A DNA stretch of 64,000 bases, taken from Pohlia nutans (taxonomy: Eukaryota; Streptophyta; Bryopsida; Bryales; Mniaceae). Both the position numbers and the translations under genes were made by a program. This document shows, piece by piece, positions 47,042 through 59,241 of this stretch. The notes below the pieces were generated by a model. The model saw only the letters and a program-made list of their open reading frames with translations, was not told where the DNA came from and did not search any database. The stretch is from the NCBI GenBank assembly GCA_022496805.1, contig CM040085.1, positions 28,797,811 through 28,861,810 on the forward strand, read 5' to 3'. Position 1 is the stretch's first letter; each line of letters starts with the position of its first letter.

Positions 47042-47880
47042 GTATACTAGTATGTAGTAATTTTAGTGTAACTTCCCAAATAAAATAGTTAAAATAGTAT
47101 GTTATATGCATATGATAGTAAAATAATGTATCTCATGAATAGGATAATAAAAAATTATGTAAATTTTATATAATATAGAATAATATATATTGTATTACGA
47201 TTGTACATTGCCTGCAAAATTATTTTTTCTTAACTTAGTTAGTGTTGTGTGAAAAAATATGTTTTAAACCATTCTAAAATGGGTAATGTGAAAAGGACTA
47301 GATGGAGAGCTTTGTGGCCTACAACAACAATGCCACCAATAGTGAAGTAGAACAAATATGTGGGGTATGCAATACAAATAAATAAACTTAGAATAAAAGT
47401 ATTGCAAGGTCAAAAATGTTGCAAGTTGTGAATTTAAAGTGGAATTGTTGTGGGAAACATGTGTGTTGGTGCATCCAATAACTCATGTTGAGTGAGGTGA
47501 GTCTTCATGCTCGGTTTTGATTTTGGTTATACTCCATGACACCATAGACTTCCAATCCCATGAATTTGGGGGGACAGAACTGAGCTTCTGATTTTGGTTA
47601 ACTCTAATGCTGGTTGACAGTTTTTTTTTAAAAGAATTGTAAAAAATTTAAAATAAAATTTAAAATACAAATAAAAAATAAAATTTTGAAATGCTGGCGC
47701 TAGCACATTGGCATGGACGAACACATTCACTACAGCTCACTGAAAGCAACTACTGGTACTGTAAAAATGTTTGTAACGAATGTGATCACTTTAGAAAGGG
47801 GCAATTGAGTGCAGTGCACTACAACTTGAAGACGGAGCCAATCTGATGTTGTGATAGGGAGTACTCCCCCAAAAATCACC
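47042..47880. other. Intergenic, no supported gene
   Basis: AT-rich, including a low-complexity AAATTTAAAATA run near 47640-47690. No gene recognised. Confidence 0.5.
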
Positions 47881-48340
47881 TCCGTATTTTGATGCAATTT
47901 TAGATTCTATCCATGCAGTTAAATCTGCGATTGCTATCACCAATATTTTGTATAAAATTTGAAACTTGAAATTCAAAAGTATTTTATAATTCAATTACGA
48001 ATAAAATATTGACAATTCGTGGATCAAATTTGTTGTGATGGGTTGAAATGTAATACTCTAACTGTAGTGGTTTTGGAAGATTTTTGGGTTGCTTAATTTT
48101 ATGAGTTTATTTCTTCAAGAGCACATTTAGACTAAAATCTTTGAAATTTTTGGTGAACCATTGCAACAAGAAATGAGGCATACAAATTTTCACAAATCAT
48201 CCCCTTTCTAATCAGATCGCACATGCATGAAGGCTATATGACCATAGAATTTTGTTGTATTTCTTTTGCTTGCAAAAAGTGCATCACGGATGAGAAAACA
48301 TGGATGAAATATGTACAATGGACGGTTGGTGCTTTAGGGG
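47881..48340. mobile_element. Left-truncated TTAA element, family A
   Basis: Family A interior from about 47881, ending GGTGCTTTAGGGG followed by TTAA (48341-48344). The left terminus is missing. Near 47952 it carries an intact version of the site where the retroposon inserted in 12001-12729. Confidence 0.65.
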
Positions 48341-48344
48341 TTAA

Positions 48345-48862
48345 CAATGTTATCAGTTTGCGGCACCGTACAAATTAAACTTACAAGCAACCCATTCACC
48401 CCTTTTTTGTGTTGGTGGAAACATGGAAACCTTTTGAGAAATGTGCCCTTGAGTGGCTTCAATTGTATGCAATATTGGCATCCTCTGATAAGGTCTTGCT
48501 CACCTATCAATCTGTTGACCACATAGTATCCATGAATGTGATTCATGGCCAACCACATCATGGCACACAAGTAATAATATTGCCTGACAATTAAAACAGA
48601 ATAGCATCTAAAGAATATTTCATGATACCTTGGTCAATTGTGGTCTTACCAAAAATAGTATTGTTTTTTTGCTGGTGCACTTTATTCGCATGATCTGTTG
48701 GGCTAAGTCATAGCACATTGCATTGCTATATACTATATATTTTTTAATTTTGTTTGAAGCAAATGAAGATCTGAGTTCCATTGCAAGTGACCCAAGGGCA
48801 ACCTCCTCAATAAAGGCCTATGTATCCACATGTGATCCCCATCCCAACCCAACTTGCTACGA
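48345..48862. other. Intergenic, no supported gene
   Basis: No coding region or defined repeat recognised. Confidence 0.45.
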
Positions 48863-49192
48863 GAGCATCTCAATATGACCCTCAACACCATTACTTATGG
48901 AGTGTGCTAGAGGTTTACACCTCGCCCCTACACTCTCCATGTGCACACGGAATAGAATGAGAACGCCACTTATACGTTGCCATGTGTCATACCATCATAT
49001 GGGTCATTCAATGTGGTCACCCAATCTAGAAGATGATCCTTCTTCGCTTAGCTATGATCTCAAATATTTTGCTAGGCCCTTATGCTTTCAGGGCCTCATG
49101 AAAAGTGAAAGGGTCATGTACTATATTAGGTCTCTTTTGGAGTGTGTCAAAATTTTGAGGGTCATATTGAGGGTTGCAGTGGAGATGCCTTT
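48863..49192. mobile_element. Harbinger-like MITE (GAGCATCTC ends)
   Basis: Left AGAGCATCTCAATATGACCC pairs with right GGGTCATATTGAGGG...GGAGATGC. The right terminus is slightly decayed and no target duplication is clear. The 133-codon open frame across it is chance. Confidence 0.55.
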
Positions 49193-50285
49193 ACAAGCAA
49201 AATACACAAGCCAATTTAGGCATTTCAATGTACAGTCGGGTACAACATGCTTACGAAATTTTCAATCAGTTTTCATTAGAAAGTTCAACAATTTTTAGGA
49301 AGCTCTAGCATGCTCACAAATGAACCGATTTTGAAACCACAAATTGCATTGGAATTGCAATGAAGCATGCTTCAACTTCATAATAAGTGAAAAAAGAATT
49401 ATTTAAAATAAGACAACAATTTGGATTTCTTTTATACACTGTCTATCATTTCATAGTGAACCTGTGGAAGATAGTCAAAGATTTTTTGCATTAAGGTAAA
49501 GAACAAGTAAGAAATCATACAAGTAGTTCAAATGGTGTGGGATCAAGTATCTCTAAAGCAATTGTGAAGGTTCATTTTTAATACGTACCATTAAATACAA
49601 GTTATAATTTTCACAAATGGTGGCAGCACTAAATGGTAGATAGTATATAGAAAACATCAGATTTTTTGTATGATTTTCAATCACATATGTGTATTTGTAA
49701 TGATGATAAAATAGACTTTAGTGTGATTCCAATGCAAATTACAATTTGAAATTCTGTTCATTTTTGAGCATACAGGGGCCTTTCAAAGTTCCTACAAATC
49801 TCAACTGGATCCAAAATTCGTAACCATCTTGTACCCGACTGTACATGTAAAGACGGGTCTCAGAGCCCATTCACACCAAGCCCTTGCTACACTTGCATTT
49901 GCGTTCCCGAAATGAAGGAAGGTAAAACTGAGAAACAAAAATATATTCAAAGCCTTGTCTTTTCTTGATGCAACTATTATTCAAGCACTGTGCAACTGCA
50001 TCACAGTGCCACAAGTAGAGCTATGCTCTTTTTTTGTGTTGCGTTCCTTTCTATCACGCGTTAGAGTAATTTCTAAGTGCGTACTTTATATTTCTTGGTT
50101 GACAATAGATTCACTCAAATTTACCTAATGCATACATACACTTGACGCATACATGCATGCGGCAGCATTAGTGTATGTGAATGGGCCACCACGTGGATTG
50201 AAGCTTGAAGAGGTGCATTCTACTATTTTATTGGTATAACACGGTTTTTAGTGAAATAAATAACTTAGAGTCATTATGAGAAGTA
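49193..50285. other. Intergenic, no supported gene
   Basis: A 15-20-bp inverted match (ACAGTCGGGTACAA near 49231 and TTGTACCCGACTGT near 49829) suggests an unresolved element of about 600 bp. Nothing else recognised. Confidence 0.45.
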
Positions 50286-50631
50286 CACTAAAATTGTGAT
50301 TAGTATCTAGGACACTATTTCTCAACACGGACACCTATTTGATTTTTAGGAATATAGTGTCTCTATAAAAACAAACTCTTCACAATAAAATTAAAAATGA
50401 TAAAACTTCAAGTAAACCTTTTGGAGTAGTGATCCAATGACAAATAACAACTTTATAATAAACATGACATGCCACCTCATGTCAGCTAGAAGGATCATGG
50501 CACTCTCAATGAAAGTGTGAATGACAAGTGGCAAACTCCTATGTATTGTAGGGACACCATTTTTCCTACCTTTTGAACAAACTATGGTAAAAACATCAAT
50601 TCTTACTGGACATTAAACTACAATTTTAGTG
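50286..50631. mobile_element. CACTA-like short element, 346 bp
   Basis: The ends CACTAAAATTG and CAATTTTAGTG are perfect inverted repeats. The flanking triplets GTA/GAG do not match. The interior is homologous to 12868-13333 but lacks that copy's SINE insertion. Confidence 0.6.
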
Positions 50632-51334
50632 GAGTGCACTTCAATCAAGCATTTATAACAAACCACTGTCTAAGGTTATAATGTGGAAAGACGCCATACT
50701 AACCCAATATTAGTGCATACCACTAAAAGAAATATAAAAAAAAACAACACACCATATAGTTATCCGTAAAGTCTAGCAAATCATTACTAGAAGAGGAACG
50801 ACGAAGCAAAATTGGGTTTTTAGCATACACTACTAGAAAATCACGACCAAATCAACAGAAAATCAACTCATTTCTGTTGGTTCGTGCACTGTAAGTGCCT
50901 TTTTCACTGATTTCTGTTGATTTGTGCACTACAAGTGTTTTTTTCACAAATTTTTAACTTTTTGTAACAATAGAGGAAATCTAAAGCCTCATCAAAACCG
51001 CGATTTCTCATGCATATAAATTAATAAAATAAAATAACATAAGAAAACCAAATAATTTTAAAAATAAAAAATAAAATAAAAAATGAAATCTCATGTGGAT
51101 CTCTGGCAACATATCGGCCACATCAAGTTGGATAATAATTCTTTAATAATTTTTTAATATATTCTTAATATAAAAAAAAATGAAAAAAATAAAACAGTTT
51201 TAAAATAATTTTTGAGCATTAAAAAAAAATTTGTAACATTTTTGTAACACTTAATATTATTATTTTATTAAAAATTTAAATTTAATTTAATTACAAAAAA
51301 AACAAAAAAAAATGTTTTTTCAACTTTTTTTTGT

Positions 51335-51900
51335 GGGAGTGGATGAGGTAGGCTTTTATTTGTACTTACAAAAAGTTTCAAAAAATTCCAGAAATATTTT
51401 TTTTTCAATGAAATTTTGATGGCTGGGAGCTGTTTTTTTTTTTACAATAGACTTTGGATATTTTTAACGATGTCAAAAACATTTTTTTCTTCAATTTTTT
51501 TTTGCATTGGATCAGGCATGCTTTTTTCTATATGTACAAAAAGTTTCGGAAAATTCAAAAAATATTATTTTTTCGACTAAATTTTGATGGCTGGGAGCTG
51601 TTTTTTTTCTACAGCAGACTTTGGATATTTTTAGCGATGCCAAAAATTATTTTTTTTCAATTTTTCTTTTTGCAGTGGATCAGGCAGACTTTTTTCTATA
51701 TGTACAAAAGTTTCAAAAAATTCCAAAAATATATTTTTTTCGATGAAATTTTGATGGCTGGGAGCTGTTTTTTTTTCCACAGCAGACTTTGGATTTTTAG
51801 CGATGTCAAAAAATAAAAAAATTCAATTTTTTTTTTGAAGTGGATTAGGCAGGCTTTTTTCAATATCTATAAAAAAATTCTAAAATTTTCTAAAAACATA
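51335..51900. repeat. Tandem array of about 170-bp units, three to four copies
   Basis: Each unit contains GTGGAT(C/G)AGGCA, a TGTACAAAAAGTTTC block, GATGGCTGGGAGCTG (near 51418, 51588, 51752) and GACTTTGGATATTTTTA. Inside the CACTA element. Confidence 0.8.
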
Positions 51901-52171
51901 TTTTTTGGGTATCAAAAACAAAAGTTATTTTTTGTTGAGCCCCCTTCTACTAAAATGTCTATAAAAGCTTCACAACATATTGGATCAAAGTAAAAATTTT
52001 ACCACTAATACTAGACTTTAAAACGCAACTTTTCCAATAATTTTTATTAAAATCAGACACCGTATGAAGGAGAAACAAGCCTTCAAAGTTTACTGAAATT
52101 ATCAAAAGTCCAAATTTTTGATGTCGGCATTTATAAGTAACAATAAGTAATCGATTGTGGCACAAAGCAAC

Positions 52172-52250
52172 TCACCAATGGTGTGTTGGTAAGGTCTTGT
52201 AGTCATCATGTAGGAGGTCTCGTGATCAAACCTGGTGGGCGGAGATGTTA
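52172..52250 (+). other. tRNA-like segment inside the CACTA element
   Basis: A possible A box (TTGGTAAGG) and B box (GTGATCAAACC) are about 40 bp apart, with a GGAGGTCTCG linker like a variable/T arm. It does not fold into a functional tRNA and could be a degraded tRNA-derived SINE head. Confidence 0.35.
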
Positions 52251-52258
52251 GGATATGG

Positions 52259-52461
52259 TAGTCTTGGCAACCGGAAATTGTGGCTCGGGCAGTTGAAAAT
52301 TACTGCCCGGGCAGCGGGAATTTTTTCCGGGCAGTTGAAAATTTCTGTCTGGGTAGCCGGAAATTTTTGTCCGGGCAGCCGGAAAATTATGGTATGGGAA
52401 GCTGAAATTTTTATTTCGGGTAGTAGAATTATTATTTTTGTGTAGTTGAATTTTTTTGACC
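52259..52461. repeat. 22-bp minisatellite, about nine units
   Basis: Degenerate unit GGGCAGCCGGAAATTTTTGTCC. GC-rich boxes alternate with A/T runs. Located near the right end of the CACTA element. Confidence 0.85.
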
Positions 52462-52592
52462 AAAACAACAAAAATCAAACAACATATCTCTGTTGAAAGA
52501 TGTCTAGATCAACTTGTCCAAATCAACTCCCATTATCAACAATTCTCTGTTGATTTTTTGTTGTTTTGGACACATATTTTCTAGTAGTGATA

Positions 52593-53549
52593 AAAGGCAG
52601 CAAAATCAAATTTTGCCTTCGTTTTTCATATCAATAAGGTTGCACTGCACTGTCAGAGAGATTCAATCCACCCACCTCACCAATGCAAGAGAAGTTCCTC
52701 CTGGAACACTCTATTAGGTTCCCATGGAAGAATGTCAATGTCTCCCTAACCTGGCCTCAAGCTCTCCCAAAGGAAGGAGGCTTAGTGGTTTGTGTGAGTA
52801 GAAATCATAAAAGTCTATTTGAGGAACGAAAAGTTCTAGCCAGAAGCCACATGTTACATGTATCAATTTAGTTCCCATTTAATTCTCAAGTACTCAAACT
52901 AATAATAGAAAGTTCATTTTAAACCTCATTATTTAATAGTAATAACTCTCTAACTATATCTAAATCATTCAATATTGTAGAACAAACATTACTTTTTCCA
53001 TTGCTATACTAAATGGTCTTTAGTTTTTAGTTAAAAGTTTTCAAATGATTATTTTGAAGTCTTATAGATACGGAAATGAACACTTTTAATTATTTACATT
53101 GGAAGCTCCCTTCCTAAAGAAAAGGCTAACTCATCATAAGAAAGAAAAAAACCACCTTGAGATGCTCAAGGAAGGATGTTAGGTTGAAATAAAAGACATT
53201 GATTGATTCTCTCTACTTAATCCACCTCCTTGGTTGTTTCTATTTGGCTATATTAGTCTTGAACTCAAAACGAACGTCTTCACTATGGATTAACATCTAA
53301 CAAAAATATGCTTAGTAAATGCACTTGAAAACACACTAAAATTTCCACAATCCTCCAATTTAGTGTAAAGACATAAAGAGCCTTCAACACCCACAATAAA
53401 ACGTATATCAAAAAATTATGCCAATATTCGTTTCAAGCCTCCCTACTCTTGTCCGATTATCCAGTCTATATATAGCAAATAGGGGGTGTCGCAAAGTGCA
53501 AGCTTGTAAGGGAGACTCTACGACGCGATTCAAATGTGTTGGTATTTCA
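52593..53549. other. Intergenic, no supported gene
   Basis: AT-rich; no gene or defined repeat recognised. Confidence 0.5.
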
Positions 53550-53552
53550 TAA

Positions 53553-53877
53553 GAGCTTCTCCATCACAACATTGGCAGGCTCTAATACACTGGCAAAGAG
53601 ATAAAAAACACGTGTTTTTGGGCTTCTTTGGAGTGTGCTTGGACAAAATGGCAAATATACAAAACTCTCTAAACTCCGCGGAGAACCTAAGTTTAGATGA
53701 ATTTTTGTTTGGATAATGATGTCATATATATTGTTAGCTTCCACTCCACATGTAGTTACCTGTGAGTGGTTCATCATCTTATGAGGGCCGTATGTGGGTG
53801 GAGAGTGCAAATTCAAAGGTCTCTGTTTTATATGTACTGTAGAAGGGCCAATTGTTTGTGTCCCAGTGGAGATGCTC
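53553..53877. mobile_element. Harbinger-type MITE, 325 bp
   Basis: The ends GAGCTTCTCCATCAC and GTGGAGATGCTC are flanked by TAA (53550-53552, 53878-53880). No coding capacity. Confidence 0.8.
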
Positions 53878-54005
53878 TAATCTACAACCACAATTACAAG
53901 ACTTTCACAAATCTCTTCAAACAACAATGTTCTGCAACGGCCCTTCAAAGAGACAAGAGCTACATCCTCGCTTGAAAACTCTCATTTGCAAAAAACTCTT
54001 GCTAA

Positions 54006-54930
54006 GAGCATCTCCACCAAGACTCTATAGAGCTCTGTGGCTCTTGAAAAATGGATAAATTGCATGGATTAGTCAACAATTTAATATTTAGAGTGTGACA
54101 TTGAATATTGTAACCTAGTTCAGGGCCCTCAAAACGAGTCAAGCTAGTGTATCTTCCCTTCTTAATTGCACAATCCATGTGTGGTGACTTGTGAGTGGCT
54201 TACTTACTATTTTCAAAGTCTAATTGAGTGATGTTGGTGGAGAACTACATGGTGAGGTCTAACTTTTTGAATAACCTTCAAAGTGCAATCCAGAGTGCTA
54301 GTGGAGAGCATCTCCACCAACAACTCTAAATTACAGTGTGAAGGTCATTTAAAATTTACAGAGCATACCATGTAGTTCCCCCACCAACATCACTCAATTA
54401 AACTCTTGAAAATAGTAAGTGAGGCACTTACAAGTCACCACGGATGGATTGTGCAATCATGATGTGCAATTAAGAAGAGACGATACACTTGCTTGCGTGA
54501 CTTTGAGAACCCTGATTTTTAGTGAATTATCCAATATCACAAGCCAAATAAATCATTCACCAATCCAGCCTCATCCTTTTTCCCATAGCCAGAGCGATAT
54601 CCACAGTGCTAGTGAGCATCTTCACTAGCACTCTGGATTGCACTCTTAAGGTCATTCAAAAATTCAGACCTCACCATGTAATTCCCCCACCAACATCACT
54701 CAATTAGACTCTTGAAAATAGTAAGTGAGGCACTCACAAGTCAACACGCATGGATTGTGCAATCATGATGTGCAATTAAGAAGGGAAGATACACTTGCTT
54801 GAGTGACTTTGAGGGTCTTGGTTTTTAGTGGATTATCCAGTGTCACAAGCCAAAATAAATTGTTCACCAACCCAGTCTCATCCTTTTTCCCATAACCAGA
54901 GCGGTATCCAGAGTGCTAGTGGAGATGCTC
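54006..54930. mobile_element. Array of three Harbinger-type MITEs fused end to end
   Basis: Copies at about 54006-54307, 54306-54616 and 54614-54930; the first is inverted relative to the others. All share AGAGTGCTAGTGGAGATGC-type ends and an interior with CACTCAATTAGACTCTTGAA. TAA precedes the first (54003-54005). The joints lack intact termini and duplications, suggesting recombination between neighbours. Confidence 0.72.
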
Positions 54931-54955
54931 GAAAGCTAGTGCAAAAGCTCGCCTC

Positions 54956-55683
54956 ATGTCAACGTCCTCAAAGTTAGCAGCAGAAAATTCTTCTCCCCGG
55001 ATGGCGGAGAACAAGATCCAACCATCAAAGGAATGGCCATGGGACGGTGGGGCAAGGCGCCTTCAAGTGCATGCATAATCTGCGACATAAGCTCAGTCGT
55101 GCATGTGCTTGTCAATCAATTGCTCCTCCGAGGGTGTGTGTACGTGTGGCAGTGCGGGTGCTAATACGTTTGCAGGCCCTGGATTGGGCGGGACGGATTC
55201 TCCAGCCTCAGCCTCTAATCTCCGACGTCCCAAGCGCAGTGCCGTGAGTAGGGAAAAGCTAAGGCTGGAGATATTTAAGAGAATCGTTATATCTGTCTAT
55301 CCTGTGGTGAGCACACTTCGGCGCTGCTTTTGTGATTGCATGCATGGGAATGGATAATCCTCGAATGATTTGTAAAGCCGCAGGTCCACTTGCTGGACAT
55401 CAGTTAATTCTTTTGTCCATGTAGGTCAGGTCGGTGTTAATTTGTTACTTTGGAATTGACAGTGAAGGTCGAGCGCCGTGGTAACAATGAAGATAGAGCA
55501 CCTGCATTGTCGGCAGGAAGGAAGGAGTAGAGTGTTGTTTTTCTCTCTTTTGCAGCAAGTTTTGGATGCTCTTCTGCTTGCTGAGTGTGAAGCGCATGAT
55601 GGTAGGAAATACCTTTTCCTAGAAGTTTAATTCTTTATTTTATTTTGATTTTTCCTTCCTTGAAAGAATTCTCTGAAGATTGA
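54956..55683 (+). CDS. Putative small gene, four exons, unknown product
   Basis: A weak model: exons 54956-55046, 55176-55306, 55556-55601 and 55667-55683, each with GT/AG borders and continuous phase, give 94 residues. The protein has a Ser/Pro-rich start, a basic helix-like segment (SREKLRLEIFKRIV), a segment VLDALLLAECEAHD and an acidic end EFSED. I recognise no family. The region is more GC-rich than its surroundings and begins right after the MITE array. Exon 2 and exon 3 are the best supported parts; the last exon is only 17 bp and could be wrong. It might be a fragment of a larger or broken gene. Confidence 0.27.
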
Positions 55684-56123
55684 GAACCTGGGGAGAAAAC
55701 GCGGAGCTAATCTTGGCCATTCTCAGTGAAGAAGGTGTGACTAGTCCTCTTTTCACCCTGTGAACACTACTAGCAAATGCGTAGCTTCTCACTCAAAACA
55801 GTATCAGAGTTCACTGTACACACTTGTCCTACATGACGAATCGCACTCACCAAGTCTTGAGCAAATCGGCAGTGGGTGCGAAGTGGCGCCGTTTGACTCA
55901 CCTACCGAGTGAAAAGCGATGCCTTCTCCTTGTAGTGGAAGAATGAGAATGAACACAACTTGTTAATCTTCTCCACGGCTTCTCAATCTTCACGGTTTCT
56001 CAATCTTCACGGCCATTTTTCACCTCTAGAGGTGAATGAAACTTCTGAGCAATCTTCAGAGGATGGGTCAGGACTCCACAATTCAAGGAGAACGTGCCAT
56101 GTATGCATTCTCTGAAGATTGAG
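55668..56123. repeat. 19-bp direct repeat flanking a CACTA MITE region
   Basis: ATTCTCTGAAGATTGAGAA occurs at 55668-55686 and 56105-56123, and inverted CTCAATCTTCA copies lie between (near 55982-56006). Confidence 0.6.
55765..55937. mobile_element. CACTA-type MITE, 173 bp
   Basis: The ends CACTACTAGCAAATGCG and TTGTAGTG, with GAA on both sides (55762-55764, 55938-55940). Internal AGCTTCTCACTC and GAGTGAAAAGC pair. Confidence 0.75.
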
Positions 56124-57383
56124 AATGGGAAGAAAGAGGTGTGACACCCTAAATCAACAATGAAGGTTTGAAGTTTGTCTCAATCTACAAGTACACTCAA
56201 GCATCACCGACGTTTTTTTAACCTCGAAAACTTCCGGAAGAGATTTGGTGTTGCTTGCACTCCACGAAGAATTTCTTTTCATTCGACATTTGATGTGGGG
56301 GGAGGTTGCTGGAGTAATTTGTGAAACTACAAAACTTGCTCCGGTGAATCACCAACCCCTACGAAGCAATTGAAGTAGCAATTGAAGGGGCTCCTCTCTG
56401 AAAATTCAAAACCCACGGCTTTTGAAACCTTGAACACTTTCTTGCTCATGGCGATTTCTGGATTCCCTAACTATGCTTGGTCATGTGAATCCCACCTTCC
56501 ATATTTCCTACATGACATTCACTTTTTAGAAATATTACTGAATTTAATTGCCCCAAGTGTAAGCTTCAAATTCAAACACTTGCTTGATTTTGTGAAAAGG
56601 ACTATGCATGTGCCACCGACCTTCACAGAGATGAATAATGGAGCTTTCTACGAGATCAACACAGGTATAAATTCAGGAAGGGGTATAAAAGTGCGAGCTT
56701 TTGGTTCTGAAAACAAATCCGATTTTGCTCTGAGCTACTCAGGGACAAGGATTTTGGTGAATAGATTTGGCTCAGAATCGTGTGACCATACGAAATTCAA
56801 AAAGAGATTGTGCAAGAAAAATTGCAAGCTCTATCACCAGGCTCTATTGAATTGTATAATGCTACTTTATCATGGTATTAAGGTGGTGACCAACAGCTGG
56901 TTTCAAATCCTGCATACATGAGGTTTGCTCTGACAGAATTTCACTTTGGTTTGAATCCCAATTCATCAAACATTGGAGACAAAAGAATGGCCCAAGATGA
57001 AGAATATCAGACGAGAAAATGTGGATGGAGAACGTACTGGAACTGGGCACTCACCCTTCATTTTTTGTGCAATGAGAAAAGTTCAGAAATCTATTGTGTT
57101 GTGACTTCCCCTTTTGGAAGCGTGAGCAATGTGTTTGTATTTTCTTGCAGCTGATAATCCAAGTTCTGGCTATTTATTTATTTATGTTGAGCAGAAGATA
57201 GATGTAACTTAATACACTACAAAAGTGAGGCTTCTGTTTGCCCTGTTAATTAGGAGGAAAATGCACGTGAATGTAAAGGAAAGAAAAATCAGAGAAAATT
57301 ACGAAATTCACGTACTATCATATGGGTTGGTGATTGTTGGACATTGGGCATGTCCCTGAGGACGGTGCTTGCAATGGCAGTCA
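56124..57383. other. Intergenic; long open frame not supported as a gene
   Basis: A 179-codon open frame (56382-56921) has no domain I recognise and no splice context. Its end includes TGGTATTAAGG and GGTTTCAAATCC, which hint at a decayed retroelement primer site or tRNA-like sequence. Confidence 0.4.
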
Positions 57384-57569
57384 CACTAGTAGAAGACCTG
57401 TCGTTTTTCATTCCCCATTTCGTGGGAACAGTTGCTGAATGTTATGCTTATATTTCTGTCTTCTTGTGACCAAAACCACTCACCAGCACTAACACAACCC
57501 ATGTGGCTGGCGTTGTTTCATTCCTTTTTCACTTATAGTAAGTGAAAAACGACACATTTCCTACTAGTG
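57384..57569. mobile_element. CACTA-type MITE, 186 bp, forward copy
   Basis: Ends CACTAGTAGAAGACC and ATTTCCTACTAGTG; flanking triplets TCA/CCA. Homologous to 58025-58217 in inverted orientation. Confidence 0.7.
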
Positions 57570-58024
57570 CCAATACGTCCCTAAGACCGTCTTACTAAAA
57601 ACATTGTCATTTATAACTCATTTAATGTGTGCTAGAAATTTCGTCTTGGAAAATTACGAAAATGTAGCTACAGCCGTGTCATAGTTTTTGTAATTTTCCA
57701 ATATTTTTTTCATACTAAGAGAACATTTTTCTAAAGTCCGGAGAGTCCGGGAGGGGGCACCCATATCAGACCATTATATGCATATAATAATTGTGGGTTC
57801 AAACTAGCGATCAATCAATTGAGCAACTCCGCCGTTGTATATAGAATGATTTTGAGGGAGATTGTGATGATTCAGACGTTGAAGAAACGAGCGTGTCCGA
57901 CTTAACTACTTGGTTTGTAGATGAGGGACATGATCATCTTTTTCATTATTTTTCAGTGTCTGATTTGTTCCAACTCGTAGATTTGGTAGCACCTCATGGA
58001 TTCAGTACGTCTGGTTGATGGAAA
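57570..58024. other. Intergenic, no supported gene
   Basis: No gene or further repeat recognised between two inverted MITE copies. Confidence 0.45.
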
Positions 58025-58217
58025 CACTAGTCGGAAATGTGTCGTTTTTCACTTACTATAAATGAGTAAGGAATGATATCGCGCCAAGCACATGGATTGT
58101 GTCAGTGTTGGTGAGTGGTTTTGGTCACAAGAAGATAAAAATATAAGCATAGTATTCAACCATTGTTCATTGTTCCCACAAAGAAGGGAATGAAAAACGA
58201 CAAGTCTGCTACTAGTG
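58025..58217. mobile_element. CACTA-type MITE, 193 bp, inverted copy
   Basis: Ends CACTAGTCGGAAATG and TGCTACTAGTG. The interior is the reverse complement of 57384-57569. Flanking triplets do not match. Confidence 0.7.
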
Positions 58218-58832
58218 TGTAGTTTTGACTCTCGTGATCTTTCACCAAATGTTCATGTTATAACAGATTACTCCCTTGAGTAAAGTACTGGTCTCTAATG
58301 CTGCACAAGATGGTTCACTGTCATCGCCATATGATCCTCCTCTTTGGAACTTTGTGCCCTTGAATGCCACAAGTTTGGCGGTCCAAAACACGTCATTTTA
58401 AGGAATATATAGGGTAGCCATCTCTATTATTGCTCACAACTATTACAATGCCTTTATTGTCTCTGCCCTTCCGGGAGAGAGACTACGGAAACGCTTCGTT
58501 TTTAAAGAGTTACATGGCTGAACAGTACAAACACGATGTAAAAGTAAATTTAGGGTAAATACGAAGGCAGAGACTACGCAACTAGCCGCTTGTTTCATTA
58601 AAAAAAGAAGCAATTTAAAATAAAAAAAAAGTTCAACACAATCTCAAAAGTCAAGTTGACATAAAACTGTGTTGCAAAAAGTTTTGTGCCTTTATTTAAC
58701 AAAGTGTTATTTTTACAAGTACTTGTAATGGAAGTTGTCTCCTTTTGCATATGTTTTAATTCATTATTCCTAATATTGCTCTTAATTGATTTGGTGAGCA
58801 ATCATTGATACATGAGTCGTAGGGACACCTAC
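58218..58832. other. Intergenic, no supported gene
   Basis: No gene recognised. Confidence 0.45.
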
Positions 58833-58952
58833 CACTAGTAGAAAAGGTGGCACTGCCGAGGGAGATGCCCGGGCAAGTAGTGCCCAGTTCCACGCATGCA
58901 TAGTGATTTTGCCTGGGCATCTCCCTGGGGAGCGCCACCTTTTCTACTAGTG
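58833..58952. mobile_element. CACTA-type MITE, 120 bp
   Basis: Perfect ends CACTAGTAGAAAAGGTGGC and complement, with TAC on both sides (58830-58832, 58953-58955). Same family as 14958-15076. Confidence 0.85.
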
Positions 58953-59241
58953 TACCCTAGATATGACATAGAGCTCCAAAGTCTAAGACAAGTGTCTAGA
59001 TCTAACACTCTGACTTTTCGCATCAAAATAACCAAGGCAGTGCTTCCAGAACTCAAAACTCTTGACATTCTCTTCACATTCCAGTGAGAGAGAGAGAGAG
59101 CCCCAGATAACTAATTGGACAATCATCATTGGAAAACATCCAACTCCAAAGATTAACTTACATATGGACCGTGATTGTGTGTCATACAAATAGATATAGA
59201 AGTCGCAACTGGAGCAGGTGCTTAGAACTGCGTTGGACTAG

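Larger units (their letters stand above)
50828..52589. mobile_element. Non-autonomous CACTA element, 1,762 bp
   Basis: The ends CACTACTAGAAAATC and ATTTTCTAGTAGTG are flanked by the 3-bp duplication ATA (50825-50827, 52590-52592). The subterminal regions carry repeated TTGATTT/AAATCAAC motifs in both orientations, typical of CACTA transposase-binding sites. There is no transposase; the interior is a tandem array, a tRNA-like segment and a minisatellite. Confidence 0.88.

Noticed and set aside
48897..49298. 133-codon open frame
   Set aside because: Lies within and across a Harbinger-like MITE and has no recognisable domain.
51454..51816. 120-codon Phe-rich open frame
   Set aside because: Produced by the T-rich tandem array inside the CACTA element.
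52259..52461. The 22-bp repeats as a CRISPR array
   Set aside because: Units are contiguous and degenerate without unique spacers, in a plant nuclear context.
56860..56905. Retroelement primer site TGGTATTAAGG or tRNA-derived SINE head
   Set aside because: Only short similarity to TGGTATCAGAGC and a B-box; no LTR or element boundary found.
56382..56921. 179-codon open frame as a protein gene
   Set aside because: No domain, no plausible splice structure and low-complexity composition; not distinguishable from a chance open frame.
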